DNA of 64,000 bases from Methanobrevibacter sp. (GCA_017652345.1 JAGCBE010000439.1:1-64000); one strand, 5' to 3'; positions 27,267 through 35,422 are shown, counted from the stretch's first letter. Made by a program: numbers and translations. Notes: generated by a model not told the origin, from the letters alone.

Positions 27267-27461
27267 TTAATTTATCGTATAAAGACTACATCCTCCACCT
27301 TGCCATTTTGAAACCAAATCCTCAAAGATTGAAGTATCATTTAGCTTATATTCGAAGTCTTGATGAAGTGTCCTTATTATTAACTTATCTTCTTCTATTG
27401 AAATGCTTATAACATTATTCATATTTATAGCTATCATTCCACTTTCTATTTTCAATATCAT
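27267..27461 (-). CDS. Small hypothetical protein
   Basis: 64 aa, beta-rich N terminus (MILKIESGMIAINMNNVISISIEE) and SKWQGGGCSLYTIN end. Overlaps the preceding gene by 4 nt. Unknown. Confidence 0.5.
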   Translation of the reverse strand: MILKIESGMIAINMNNVISISIEEDKLIIRTLHQDFEYKLNDTSIFEDLVSKWQGGGCSLYTIN

Positions 27462-27628
27462 TTATTAGCAATCTCCTTTCTTTTATAAATTCCTTTACCA
27501 TTATCTTCTATAATCTCACTAGCGATCCTAAGAGCTTCTATAAGTCTTTTTGTTTTTCCATTTTGTTCTAGTTGTTCGAGTTCTTTTATATGGATATTTA
27601 TTAGTACATTAATTTCTTCATTGGTCAT
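27458..27628 (-). CDS. Small helical protein
   Basis: 56 aa, MTNEEINVLINIHIKELEQL. SD AGGGAG lies in the preceding small gene. Helical throughout; unknown. Confidence 0.5.
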   Translation of the reverse strand: MTNEEINVLINIHIKELEQLEQNGKTKRLIEALRIASEIIEDNGKGIYKRKEIANK

Positions 27629-27704
27629 TTTTTTCTCCCTTTTTTAATTCATACTCTTCTAATGGCAAATTAATTTCTTTTTTTCCATTTATTATTATTT
27701 TCAT
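27618..27704 (-). CDS. Very small protein
   Basis: 28 aa, MKIIINGKKEINLPLEEYEL. SD GGAGAG 7 nt upstream, overlaps the next ATG by 11 nt. Real translation is likely from spacing, but it is short. Confidence 0.4.
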   Translation of the reverse strand: MKIIINGKKEINLPLEEYELKKGEKNDQ

Positions 27705-27707
27705 TTT

Positions 27708-27926
27708 TCACTCTCCCAAAATTTGTTTTATTTCATCCGTTACTTCCTTATGCAGTTCTCTTAATTCTGTTGTACCATAAAAAATATTATGGGTTATTGC
27801 CATATACTCATTATTTGTTTGAACTACACAAAAACTATCATATTTACTTTTAACTTTATAAACCCCAATTTCACTTTCATCATCTTTAAAATGATATATT
27901 ATATCAAATTCTTCTATTAATTTCAT
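27708..27926 (-). CDS. Small hypothetical protein with SD-bearing tail
   Basis: 72 aa; ends IKQILGE, whose codons TTGGGAGAG form the next SD. Preceded by a partial junction repeat (TATAGAGGGGTTGTTAAA). Unknown. Confidence 0.5.
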   Translation of the reverse strand: MKLIEEFDIIYHFKDDESEIGVYKVKSKYDSFCVVQTNNEYMAITHNIFYGTTELRELHKEVTDEIKQILGE

Positions 27927-27944
27927 TTTAACAACCCCTCTATA

Positions 27945-28070
27945 CTATTTATAGTCTAATCTTATAACCTTTACAAAATGAGGTATACTTACTTTATAAA
28001 ATAGCCATCGTGGAACTCTTATATCAAATTTTCCATAAATAGAAAAATAAAACTTGCAGCCTTTACTCAT
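27945..28070 (-). CDS. Small basic protein
   Basis: 41 aa, MSKGCKFYFSIYGKF; ATG overlaps the end of an orphan junction repeat. Unknown. Confidence 0.4.
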   Translation of the reverse strand: MSKGCKFYFSIYGKFDIRVPRWLFYKVSIPHFVKVIRLDYK

Positions 28071-28109
28071 CTTTTAACAACTTCTCTATACTATATTCTT
28101 CTCCGTTTT
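28070..28109 (-). repeat. Orphan copy of the gene-junction repeat
   Basis: Encodes NGEEYSIEKLLKDE in a frame that follows the stop of the upstream gene, and ends by providing the ATG of the gene at 28070. Confidence 0.5.
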
Positions 28110-28116
28110 GTAAGCC

Positions 28117-28278
28117 TTAATAATTTTTAATGTAAGTCGTACAACTAGATGCAATATCTTCTGCATTTTCTTCAAACCAGTCTACAACACATTCGTTGTG
28201 GCATACATTATCCATATTATCAAATGGTAAAGCATACTCACTTTCATCTATTTCTTCCCCACAAAATTGACATATCAT
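28117..28278 (-). CDS. Small zinc-finger-like protein
   Basis: 53 aa. MICQFCGEEI...CHNEC: CxxC plus CHxxC pattern. ATG overlaps the preceding stop. Unknown. Confidence 0.5.
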   Translation of the reverse strand: MICQFCGEEIDESEYALPFDNMDNVCHNECVVDWFEENAEDIASSCTTYIKNY

Positions 28279-28637
28279 AATTTCTCATCTCCTAATAATT
28301 CACTTATCTCGTATTCTTCTCCCTCTTTAATGAATTGGAATAGGTGGTTGAAAAATCCCCCAAATGCTTTATCTAAATAAATTTTTCTATCTGTTGTTAC
28401 ATACAAAACACCATTTACACATTTTCCAATTGTTTCATAGTCTTTTGGCATATTCCTCAATATAACTCTTTCATCTTCTGTTAGTGTGAATTGTACTTTC
28501 TCTCTCAAAAAATTTTCTATATCTTTGTCTGCTGTTCTTATTATTCTTTCTTCACCGTAATACCACTTTCTAAAAGCTATTACAAATTCCGTTATTGCTA
28601 CACTATCTTTTAAGTATTTTTCTGCATTAATCATCAT
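28275..28637 (-). CDS. Repeated phage family protein, intact tail
   Basis: 120 aa. MINAEKYLKDSVAI, LTEDERVILRNMPKDY, HLFQFIKEGEEYEISELLGDEKL. This copy has GAG GGA where shifted copies have GAA C GGA, so it is the natural control for the +1 sites. Function unknown. Confidence 0.65.
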   Translation of the reverse strand: MMINAEKYLKDSVAITEFVIAFRKWYYGEERIIRTADKDIENFLREKVQFTLTEDERVILRNMPKDYETIGKCVNGVLYVTTDRKIYLDKAFGGFFNHLFQFIKEGEEYEISELLGDEKL

Positions 28638-29145
28638 CTAACAACTCCTTTATTGAATATTCTTCTCCGTTCTTTTCTTTTAAAAGATTTTTATAATAAT
28701 CATATTTGCCATCATATATAGTGGTCTTACAATGTGTTTCTATTGAAATATGATCAGTATTTAAAAACTTCTTTATATAATCTAATTTCTTTTTGGTGTT
28801 TTTATTTAGTGTGTTATATTCTTTTTGAAAATAAGGTGTAACATCTTGTCCTTTGACAATGGCTTTTGCATCTTCATTATTGAACCATCTTCTGTTTATT
28901 GCATATTTAATAAATTCAACGCCTTGAAATAATGCTCTTGAAACTTTCTTTTTGCTACTTGTATCATAAATATCTATTTTATTTCCTTGTGCTAAATCGA
29001 GCAGAAAATTGTAATCTAAATCTTGAATTAGTTTATCCCAATTTTTAGCCTCACAAATTGTGCTTTGTATTCTAACGACCTTATAATCTTTTATTTCATT
29101 AGCATATTCTAAACCATTTGTTAGATTAAGATATTTTATATCCAT
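28627..29145 (-). CDS. Conserved phage protein (DIKYLNLTNG type)
   Basis: 172 aa from MDIKYLNLTNGLEYA. VVRIQSTICEAKNWDKLIQDLDYNFLL and ALFQGVEFIKYAINRRW are landmarks of a widespread phage family of unknown function. The C terminus has acquired the junction tail (KNGEEYSIKELLDDD). Confidence 0.65.
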   Translation of the reverse strand: MDIKYLNLTNGLEYANEIKDYKVVRIQSTICEAKNWDKLIQDLDYNFLLDLAQGNKIDIYDTSSKKKVSRALFQGVEFIKYAINRRWFNNEDAKAIVKGQDVTPYFQKEYNTLNKNTKKKLDYIKKFLNTDHISIETHCKTTIYDGKYDYYKNLLKEKNGEEYSIKELLDDD

Positions 29146-29744
29146 CTTATTATAGGTTCTCCTTTCCATCCCTTTTCCCAAACATACCAACAATAACAAG
29201 TCGCGCTACTCATCTTTTTAGACATATCTCCATTTAAGTAGCAAATTTGTCTAGCAGAATTTACATAGACATATTTAGGGGGAAATTTATCAAAAAGCTT
29301 TCTTCTTTCTTTGCCTTCTAAAAATTGAATCTTTAAAAACATTATTACATATTGTCCATCTTTTACAACTTCCAAAGCCTTTTCAACAAATAATTGTGAT
29401 TTATTATATGGCGGATTCGTTAGAATATCAACTCCCAAATTAGCTTGATTATAGGTTAAGAAATCTTGAACTTTCATTTCACCACCACGATAAATCAAAT
29501 CCGAGCTAAAAACATTATAGCCCCTATTTTGTAAAACCTTTGATAAATGTAATTCTCCACAAGCAGGTTCCCAAATATTTTTATGCAACTCAATATTATC
29601 TTCTTTAAGTTTATCTAAAAATATTTCTAGTGCGTGTGGATCTGTGCTATAATAATCGTGTTCTGCTCTATCGTGTTCAACATGATTACTTGCACCTAAT
29701 GTTACAAATGTTGATTTTGAATTTCCATTCCAATCTTTGTTCAT
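29136..29744 (-). CDS. DNA adenine methyltransferase-like protein
   Basis: 202 aa from MNKDWNGNSKSTF. EPACGELHLSKVL (SAM motif) and DILTNPPYNKS (catalytic NPPY) place it among phage N6-adenine methyltransferases. An alternative ATG is at 29762. Confidence 0.8.
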   Translation of the reverse strand: MNKDWNGNSKSTFVTLGASNHVEHDRAEHDYYSTDPHALEIFLDKLKEDNIELHKNIWEPACGELHLSKVLQNRGYNVFSSDLIYRGGEMKVQDFLTYNQANLGVDILTNPPYNKSQLFVEKALEVVKDGQYVIMFLKIQFLEGKERRKLFDKFPPKYVYVNSARQICYLNGDMSKKMSSATCYCWYVWEKGWKGEPIIRWI

Positions 29745-29762
29745 GTTTATACTCTCTTTCAT

Positions 29763-29803
29763 GGTGTGAAACTTTTTATTTTATTATGATTTTTAAGTTT
29801 CAC
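29763..29803 (-). promoter_or_regulatory. Intergenic hairpin
   Basis: GTGAAACTT...AAGTTTCAC inverted repeat between the PAPS-reductase-like gene and the methyltransferase; no T tract, so perhaps an RNA stability element or operator. Confidence 0.4.
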
Positions 29804-30647
29804 ATTTTATTTTTCATTCTATCAAATATTCCTAATACTTCATAGCTTTCTTTAAAATACTCGCATACAAATTTCTTTTGGCTATCACTTAACAATGCCA
29901 ATTCTTTTTCTGTGTCATGTTTCCAACTGCCATAAGGACAACCCATACAACCAGTACGAGTAATATGTTGATATATTTCTGGCACTTCTATATTAAACTC
30001 TTTATATATTTCTTCTTCTAGTTCTTCGGTTAAATCCCATAAGGGCGAGAACCATTTTTTAGAATTAAAACAACTTGTATATGTCCTTTTTCTAAGTAAG
30101 CTCTCCCCCCCCCCTAGTGCCGCAAGATAGGCTTTAAACCAGTTTTTTCTTCATATTGTCTTGCGGGATCTTTCTTTAAAAAATGACAACACAAATGAGT
30201 TATTGGATGAGCTTTCCCACTTAAAACATATTCACTAGCTTTTTTAGAAATAGAATAGCCAGTTTTATATGTCCTATTAATTTTTGCCTCACATGTTTTA
30301 CTAGGTTTTTTATTTTTTCTCAATGCCTTTTGATAATAATAAATATATTGATCTTGTTCTTTGCTAAAACAAGGTATTCCATGTTCTTTTTTAATATCAA
30401 AAGGTTTCATTGTTGGCAACAAAACAACATCACAATTATCATAAATTCTTTTTCTTATTTGAGGATGTTCCATATAGGTATTTATTCCAACAACTTTTAT
30501 GTTGCTAAACTCTGGTGCATACTCTTTAATAAACCAATAAAGCAAATGGCTATCTTTACCACCGCTATATGATAAATAATATTCCTCTGGATTTATTTTT
30601 CTAAATTTAGTTTTTAAATCTTCTAAATAAAATTGTGCATTTGTCAT
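29800..30647 (-). CDS. PAPS-reductase-like ATP pyrophosphatase, +1 CGG shift and G10 tract
   Basis: About 281 aa when repaired. LSYSGGKDSHLLYWF is the PP-loop for ATP; later Cys-rich parts (LCCHFLKK, TRTGCMGCPYGSW) may bind Fe-S. Frame zero ends PIL-CGG-CAC-TAG (30122-30114). Skipping C gives LGTRGG, the family motif, but a run of ten G (30105-30114) then adds one base; with nine G it would continue ESLLRKRTYTSCFNSKKWFSPLWDL to the stop at 29800. ATG 30647 overlaps the preceding stop. Confidence 0.8.
30105..30114. repeat. Homopolymer tract (C10/G10)
   Basis: Ten C on the plus strand within the PAPS-reductase-like gene, extreme for such an AT-rich genome. Nine would keep frame. Confidence 0.75.
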
Positions 30648-31261
30648 TTAGTTCCTCCAAAATATGTTGTACTTAATTGACAATATGGAGTATAACCCTT
30701 CCAACTAAAATGATGTCCTGCTCTAAAATACATAACCCAACTTGGTAATGTACTTCCATTTTGTAATACATAATCAATAGCATCATATTGTTTTTGTTTT
30801 GGTTTAGCCTTTGATAAAAGCCCCTTTGAAACTGGTTCAAATTGACCTTGTGCATATATAACACTATTTAGTGTATTTCCCCATTTGCCACTTTCAAGCC
30901 TATTAAATATTACACTAACAATAGCGCGTTGACACTCTTCACTCTCAATGCCACCCTCACAATATAAAAGTTTCGCTAATAATTCTCTTTCGTTATCATT
31001 AATAGAATACACATTTTTAATAGTAGTTTCATTCTCAATATTTTCTTCTATTGTATCTCCCATATCTGCCATAAGTGTTTGATTCAAATTATAACATTCA
31101 TAATATTTTTCAAATAAATAATCAATAGTTTCATTTCTAGCCTTAATTTCAAACATAAAATAAATTATACAAATAAAACAAATAATAATTCCAACAAATG
31201 ATGCAATAGTGTTTTGATAATACATAGATTTATTAACACTTATACATTTGTCTTTTTTCAT
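30644..31261 (-). CDS. Cell wall hydrolase, SleB family, membrane anchored
   Basis: 205 aa. N-terminal transmembrane helix (ASFVGIIICFICIIYFMF), then Hydrolase_2/SleB domain: LLAKLLYCEGG with catalytic Glu, AIVSVIFNRL, SVIYAQGQFEPV, AGHHFSW. Cleaves peptidoglycan; may serve lysis or entry. Implies a host with a wall. Confidence 0.85.
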   Translation of the reverse strand: MKKDKCISVNKSMYYQNTIASFVGIIICFICIIYFMFEIKARNETIDYLFEKYYECYNLNQTLMADMGDTIEENIENETTIKNVYSINDNERELLAKLLYCEGGIESEECQRAIVSVIFNRLESGKWGNTLNSVIYAQGQFEPVSKGLLSKAKPKQKQYDAIDYVLQNGSTLPSWVMYFRAGHHFSWKGYTPYCQLSTTYFGGTK

Positions 31262-31491
31262 ATTCTATCCCTCCAATATTCTGCTTCTAAAGCAGCCTCT
31301 TCTTTTGCAATTAGTTTTCTATAATCATTTTCTCTTTCTTCCAACCAACTATCTAGCTCACTTATACCTTGTTTTATAGCATCTTCACATTCAAATTTAT
31401 TAGGGAAATCTGGAACATCATGTAATATAGATTCTAAATCGCGCCTATAAGCCAACACTTCGTCATAAAGATCGACTAAATATTCTTTCAA
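31258..31491 (-). CDS. Small acidic helical protein
   Basis: 77 aa, overlaps the hydrolase ATG by 4 nt. ELDSWLEERENDYRKLIAKEE coiled coil. Unknown. Confidence 0.55.
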   Translation of the reverse strand: MKEYLVDLYDEVLAYRRDLESILHDVPDFPNKFECEDAIKQGISELDSWLEERENDYRKLIAKEEAALEAEYWRDRI

Positions 31492-31522
31492 TCAATTCAC
31501 CCCCTATTCACTTTTATTTCTT

Positions 31523-32131
31523 TTATTTTAATAAATGTATGTTGTAACAATTTCTAATGATTTCCTTAAAATAAAATATATCAAATCTAAATCTTAGTAG
31601 ATTTTTTAAAAATGGTTTTATATGATACTCCCAATTTAATCTTCTTTCAAAAGCTACATCATCTTTTCTTATCAAATAATCAACTACTGCGCTTGGAAAG
31701 GCTTCATATTTAGTTTTGAAATAATACTCTCCATCTTGGTAGTATGTATTTTTCAAAAAATATTTTGATACTTTGTGTTCATCAAAGCCATTACCAACGG
31801 ATGATCCACAAATAACCAAATAATAATCTTCGCCATGTCTTATTCTAAAACAATTAATTGTTTCAAGACTATCAAAATGATAACCACTAACAGATAAATC
31901 GCGCTTTTTATCTACCCAATTATATATATCAAAGCATTTTATGACTACGCTTTTTTTATTTGTGTTTTTAAATTTTATTGTAGGTTCATATGTCTTATAA
32001 AATTCTAGGGTATAATCTCCAAAATCTAATAACGCATGACCACCAGAATAGTCGTTACTTAAATCACATGTTTTTTTAGTTATATTTTCTCCATTACACC
32101 AAACATAAGCACCATAATCACTATATGCCAT
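31523..32131 (-). CDS. Hypothetical protein
   Basis: 202 aa from MAYSDYGAYVWCNGENIT; SD GGAGG comes from the junction repeat upstream. Aromatic-rich, beta-type composition. No family recognised. Confidence 0.5.
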   Translation of the reverse strand: MAYSDYGAYVWCNGENITKKTCDLSNDYSGGHALLDFGDYTLEFYKTYEPTIKFKNTNKKSVVIKCFDIYNWVDKKRDLSVSGYHFDSLETINCFRIRHGEDYYLVICGSSVGNGFDEHKVSKYFLKNTYYQDGEYYFKTKYEAFPSAVVDYLIRKDDVAFERRLNWEYHIKPFLKNLLRFRFDIFYFKEIIRNCYNIHLLK

Positions 32132-32139
32132 TTTATTCA

Positions 32140-32178
32140 TCCTCCAATAATTCTTTTATACTATATTCTTCTCTGTTC
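32140..32178 (-). repeat. Orphan copy of the gene-junction repeat
   Basis: Encodes NREEYSIKELLEDE after a stop and supplies GGAGG for the gene at 32131. Confidence 0.5.
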
Positions 32179-32183
32179 TAAAT

Positions 32184-32420
32184 TTATCTTGCAAATTCAT
32201 AATAGCCACCACGTTTGCTTAATTGCCAATATAAAGACCAAAATGTAGAATACTTTTGCGAAAACAACTCTATTGTTTTTTCATTTTCACTCCACCCACC
32301 TGTTGCAAGTCTTATTACTTCTGTGCCAGTATCTTTATATTCGTGTTCCATTTTTCCATAGTCAGTATCCCAGTTATCTTCTATAAAATTTAGTCCATCT
32401 TCCCAAATATCTTGTTCCAT
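32184..32420 (-). CDS. Conserved small phage protein (TGGWSxNE type)
   Basis: 78 aa. EVIRLATGGWSENEKTIELF...SKRGGYYEF is a pattern known in phage hypothetical proteins. Unknown role. Confidence 0.55.
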   Translation of the reverse strand: MEQDIWEDGLNFIEDNWDTDYGKMEHEYKDTGTEVIRLATGGWSENEKTIELFSQKYSTFWSLYWQLSKRGGYYEFAR

Positions 32421-32581
32421 TATCTCCCATCTCCTAACAATTCTAATTCTTGCTTGTCTGTAACTTGCTTAAACCAACCATAATTTGCTATTTTAATATA
32501 ATTGTCTATTGGTACAGGTTTATCTGGTGTTTCTTTTTGTATTGTTTTTATATCTATTCCTATTAGTGCAAATAGTTTCAT
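32420..32581 (-). CDS. Small hypothetical protein with SD-bearing tail
   Basis: 53 aa, MKLFALIGIDIKTIQ; ends ELELLGDGR, with GGAG used as SD of the next gene. Unknown. Confidence 0.45.
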   Translation of the reverse strand: MKLFALIGIDIKTIQKETPDKPVPIDNYIKIANYGWFKQVTDKQELELLGDGR

Positions 32582-32589
32582 TACTTATC

Positions 32590-32630
32590 ATCTCCTAATA
32601 ATTCCTGTATTAAATATTCTTCTCCGTTCT
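32590..32630 (-). repeat. Orphan copy of the gene-junction repeat
   Basis: NGEEYLIQELLGDDK encoded after the TAG stop of the gene at 32629; supplies GGAG for the gene at 32581. Confidence 0.5.
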
Positions 32631-32865
32631 AAATTTCCAAATTCATATCTACAACATATAAAGCTATGCTATGTAATTGTCTTTCAGTTAGTTTTTTGCC
32701 ATTTTTATATTGCTCTAAAATATTTACTACTTGAAAAGTATAGTTATCTTCTAATTCTTTATATATTTTATCTAAATTTTCTTTATTTAACTCTTTTTCA
32801 ATATCGTATACGTTTTGCAAGTATTCTGCTTCGTATGCACATTGATTATCTTCTAACCAGCTCAT
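32629..32865 (-). CDS. Small helical hypothetical protein
   Basis: 78 aa, MSWLEDNQCAYEAEYL, helical and acidic. Unknown; 2 bp after the preceding stop. Confidence 0.5.
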   Translation of the reverse strand: MSWLEDNQCAYEAEYLQNVYDIEKELNKENLDKIYKELEDNYTFQVVNILEQYKNGKKLTERQLHSIALYVVDMNLEI

Positions 32866-32867
32866 AT

Positions 32868-33068
32868 TTATTCTCCTTTCAATAGTTCATTTATATTATA
32901 TTGTTGACCTACTTTTATAAATTTAAAATATTTAGCAAAACCAACAAGATGTATCATAATACCTGTCTTATTCTGTTTAACCCACAATCCATATGGACTA
33001 TCTCTAAATATTATGTCAAAATCATCAAAATACTTTAATACAAATTGTTCTATTTCTTTGTTAGTCAT
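32868..33068 (-). CDS. Short divergent member of the repeated family
   Basis: 66 aa. MTNKEIEQFV start and KFIKVGQQYNINELLKGE tail correspond to the family ends; the LTEDERVIL middle is missing. Confidence 0.5.
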   Translation of the reverse strand: MTNKEIEQFVLKYFDDFDIIFRDSPYGLWVKQNKTGIMIHLVGFAKYFKFIKVGQQYNINELLKGE

Positions 33069-33224
33069 TTCAACAACTCCTCTATACTATATTCTTCTCC
33101 GTTCTAAAATATTGATAGGCAACGTTGTACTTTCTTTTTTCAATTTGTTATAAAATTCTTCTTGCTCTTCTTTTGTAAAATATCTCATTTCACCAAATAC
33201 TTTTTCAAGGTCTTTAACTTCCAT
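33065..33224 (-). CDS. Small protein with +1 CGG shift into GEEY tail
   Basis: 52 aa after shift. MEVKDLEKVFGEMRYFT then ...PINILE, CGG at 33101-33099. Frame zero stops after ERRRI; skipping C gives E-GEEYSIEELLK and a stop overlapping the next ATG (33068). Unknown function. Confidence 0.5.
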
Positions 33225-33226
33225 TT

Positions 33227-33589
33227 TTACTCTCCTAACAATTCTTTTATCTCGTATTCTTCTCCATTCTTAATGAATTGAAATAATTGTTGTATTCTTA
33301 TACTTGGTATATTTGTAATGTGTCTTTCTCCATCTTCTTCAAATTTGTCATAACCATATAATGTAGTGTTTTTTCTACCTAAAATATAATTAAAATGAAA
33401 TTTTTGTAATACTTTCAATATAACTCTTTCCTCTTCTGTTAGTGTAGGTTTGGCTGGTTTATTAAAAAATACTATTGTGGCTTGTTCTACATTTGCAACA
33501 TCTTCATCATTTTGGTATATAATGTCTATTTCTTGTGCTATTTCTTTTATTTGTTCTTTCGTTAAGTTATATTTATCTGCATTAGTCAT
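33227..33589 (-). CDS. Repeated phage family protein
   Basis: 120 aa. MTNADKYNLTKEQ start, LTEEERVILKVL, QLFQFIKNGEEYEIKELLGE. Intact tail with no extra C. Confidence 0.6.
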   Translation of the reverse strand: MTNADKYNLTKEQIKEIAQEIDIIYQNDEDVANVEQATIVFFNKPAKPTLTEEERVILKVLQKFHFNYILGRKNTTLYGYDKFEEDGERHITNIPSIRIQQLFQFIKNGEEYEIKELLGE

Positions 33590-33591
33590 TT

Positions 33592-33958
33592 CTATTCCCC
33601 TTTCAAAAGTTCCTCAATAGAGTATTCTTCTCCGTTCTTTTATGAATTGGAATAGGTGGCTGTAACATAAAAAATCGTGTCCTATTTCTCTATCATCTTC
33701 ATCATAATATCTCATACCTTTGATTGTGCATAAATATAATTCATTATTTGCAACCCTAAATATATATTTATATATTTTACCAATATTTCTTAATATCACT
33801 TTTTCATCTTCGGTTAGTGTAGGTTGTACTGGTGCATTAAAAAAATGATTTATACTTTCAACAAGTTTTCTATCATCGTTATAATAGTAATTGTATATTG
33901 CTTTCGCCAGTTCTTCTACACTTACTCCATCTCTTAAATATTTATCTGCGTTAGTCAT
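33592..33958 (-). CDS. Repeated phage family protein, +1 shift at CGG
   Basis: About 121 aa after shift. MTNADKYLRDGVSVEELAKAI, LTEDEKVILRNIGK, HLFQFIKE, then CGG at 33634-33632. Skipping C changes RRILY-stop to GEEYSIEELLKGE. Its middle (MRYYDEDDREIxHDFLCYSHLFQFI) is nearly identical to that of the gene at 4696-5089. Confidence 0.6.
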
Positions 33959-34259
33959 TTCCCAACAACTCCTTTATCTCGTATTCTTCTCCATTTTTTA
34001 TAAAACCAAATAAATGATTATACTGTTGCATCAAAATACACTCGTTGTCTTTTGTATCTTTTCCAACAGTTATAAATAAATCATCATAGTCTCTTGATAT
34101 GTGAGTAAATCTTGTGTCTATGTTTTTTAGTATAACTCTTTCATCTTCGGTTAGTGTAGGTGTAATAGGACTTTTAAGAAAGTGTTGTATTGCTTCTTTA
34201 TAGTCTGAAAAAATACAACCTCTTGCACAATCTTTTAAAAATTTATCTTTGTTGGTCAT
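33951..34259 (-). CDS. Repeated phage family protein
   Basis: 102 aa. MTNKDKFLKDCARG, LTEDERVILKNIDTRF, HLFGFIKNGEEYEIKELLGND. Intact tail; overlaps the next ATG. Confidence 0.6.
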   Translation of the reverse strand: MTNKDKFLKDCARGCIFSDYKEAIQHFLKSPITPTLTEDERVILKNIDTRFTHISRDYDDLFITVGKDTKDNECILMQQYNHLFGFIKNGEEYEIKELLGND

Positions 34260-34262
34260 CTT

Positions 34263-34406
34263 TTACCTCCTATTTTTTATTATTATCAGCCATTGAATAA
34301 TGTTTGCAAGCATTACAATTATAGTTATCTCAAAGCCTAAAAATTGATATAATAAGCAATAAACTATAATATTTAATATAAAATTTAATAAATTAGAAGC
34401 ACTCAT
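34263..34406 (-). CDS. Small membrane protein
   Basis: 47 aa with two hydrophobic segments (FILNIIVYCLLYQFL, ITIIVMLANIIQWLIII). Its last codons AGG AGG TAA form the SD of the next gene. Unknown. Confidence 0.5.
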   Translation of the reverse strand: MSASNLLNFILNIIVYCLLYQFLGFEITIIVMLANIIQWLIIIKNRR

Positions 34407-34518
34407 CTTTTATCTCACTTTCTAAAACTTGGTTTGTTTCTTCACAACATCGCCCTAGTCCAGTTAATATACCTGCATCTATCGGTCTATTCATTATTAC
34501 ATATTTTAGTGCAAACAT
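34393..34518 (-). CDS. Small protein, possibly reading from 34563 through TGA
   Basis: 41 aa from MFALKYVIMNRPIDAG. The only strong SD (AAGGAGG) belongs to an ATG at 34563 that reads MTNIEK then TGA (34545-34543), then ILLNQREI in the same frame into this protein. Either a decayed start or readthrough. Confidence 0.4.
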   Translation of the reverse strand: MFALKYVIMNRPIDAGILTGLGRCCEETNQVLESEIKDECF

Positions 34519-34555
34519 TATCTCTCTTTGGTTTAGTAATATTCATTTTTCGATA

Positions 34556-34714
34556 TTAGTCATTCTTATCCTCCTTTGTCTTAATATCTAATAGTATTTC
34601 CCAAATTTGCTTATTTTTCTTTATATCTTCTTTGGTAAATTTTGTGTGTAGTTTGCAAACACTAACTAACCAAGTATAGTGGTCAATTAATTCTGCTTTT
34701 TCTAATTCAGTCAT
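34556..34714 (-). CDS. Small hypothetical protein
   Basis: 52 aa, MTELEKAELIDHYTWLV; helical. Overlaps neighbours at both ends by 8 nt. Unknown. Confidence 0.5.
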   Translation of the reverse strand: MTELEKAELIDHYTWLVSVCKLHTKFTKEDIKKNKQIWEILLDIKTKEDKND

Positions 34715-34874
34715 CACTATTTAACACCTCAATTCCTTTTACTATAAACCAACTATTATAATATATTCCTAATATTTCAGCTATATCCTTTGCATCTTCT
34801 AAAGTATTACATTTATGAACACTATATTCATAATTGCCATAAAGAATTAAATAATATTTTTCTACATTAGTCAT
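34707..34874 (-). CDS. Small hypothetical protein
   Basis: 55 aa, MTNVEKYYLILYGNYEYSVH; NTLEDAKDIAEIL suggests a small alpha/beta fold. Unknown. Confidence 0.5.
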   Translation of the reverse strand: MTNVEKYYLILYGNYEYSVHKCNTLEDAKDIAEILGIYYNSWFIVKGIEVLNSDD

Positions 34875-35085
34875 CTATTATCGCCCCCGTTTTTGTTGAC
34901 ATATATGTTCTTTTTGTCGTTGTAATACTATCTTGATGTGCCCAATTAACTCTGTATGAATTGATTCTTTCTTGCTCATTTAAATAGTCTATTATTTCAT
35001 TTATTTTATTTGCGAGTTTTCTAACAGCAGTAGGTGTTCCCACTAAATATGGCGATATTTCGGTTTTATTTATTTTGTCTATCAT
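34867..35085 (-). CDS. Small hypothetical protein
   Basis: 72 aa. VRKLANKINEIIDYLNEQ helix, then Thr/Ser-rich end. Overlaps both neighbours. Unknown. Confidence 0.5.
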   Translation of the reverse strand: MIDKINKTEISPYLVGTPTAVRKLANKINEIIDYLNEQERINSYRVNWAHQDSITTTKRTYMSTKTGAIIDD

Positions 35086-35224
35086 ATTCTATCCACCTCT
35101 CATTTTTCATATCTTCTATATCTGGCAATGGTAATTCTTTTTTACTGTTTGCAAAAAATTCAATTAATTCCGTATAAGATGTAACGTCTAATTTTGGCAA
35201 GTCAATAATATATTTCCCACTCAT
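35066..35224 (-). CDS. Small hypothetical protein
   Basis: 52 aa, MSGKYIIDLPKL. Contains SYTELIEFFANSKKE, similar to SYTEIIEYFMNKNKE in the 34-aa gene at 55102. Unknown. Confidence 0.45.
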   Translation of the reverse strand: MSGKYIIDLPKLDVTSYTELIEFFANSKKELPLPDIEDMKNERWIEYDRQNK

Positions 35225-35409
35225 ACTTCATCATCTCTTATAATTCTTAACAAAATATTTTTTTGAGCTACAACTTGAAAATATACTTTTTTGTAATATT
35301 CTCTTTCATCTTTATCTTTAATATCGTGGTAGTCTATTTCAATTAATTCTTTGTCTAATTCTCCTATTAATCCTCTTATTTTTTCCTTGCTAATATATTC
35401 TCCACTCAT
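35221..35409 (-). CDS. Small helical protein
   Basis: 62 aa, MSGEYISKEKIRGLIGEL; start similar to the preceding gene's product. Unknown. Confidence 0.5.
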   Translation of the reverse strand: MSGEYISKEKIRGLIGELDKELIEIDYHDIKDKDEREYYKKVYFQVVAQKNILLRIIRDDEV

Positions 35410-35422
35410 ACTTCATCTTCTC

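Noticed and set aside
4149..34259. Junction repeats as a CRISPR array
   Set aside because: Spacing is gene-length and repeats are coding; no array structure.
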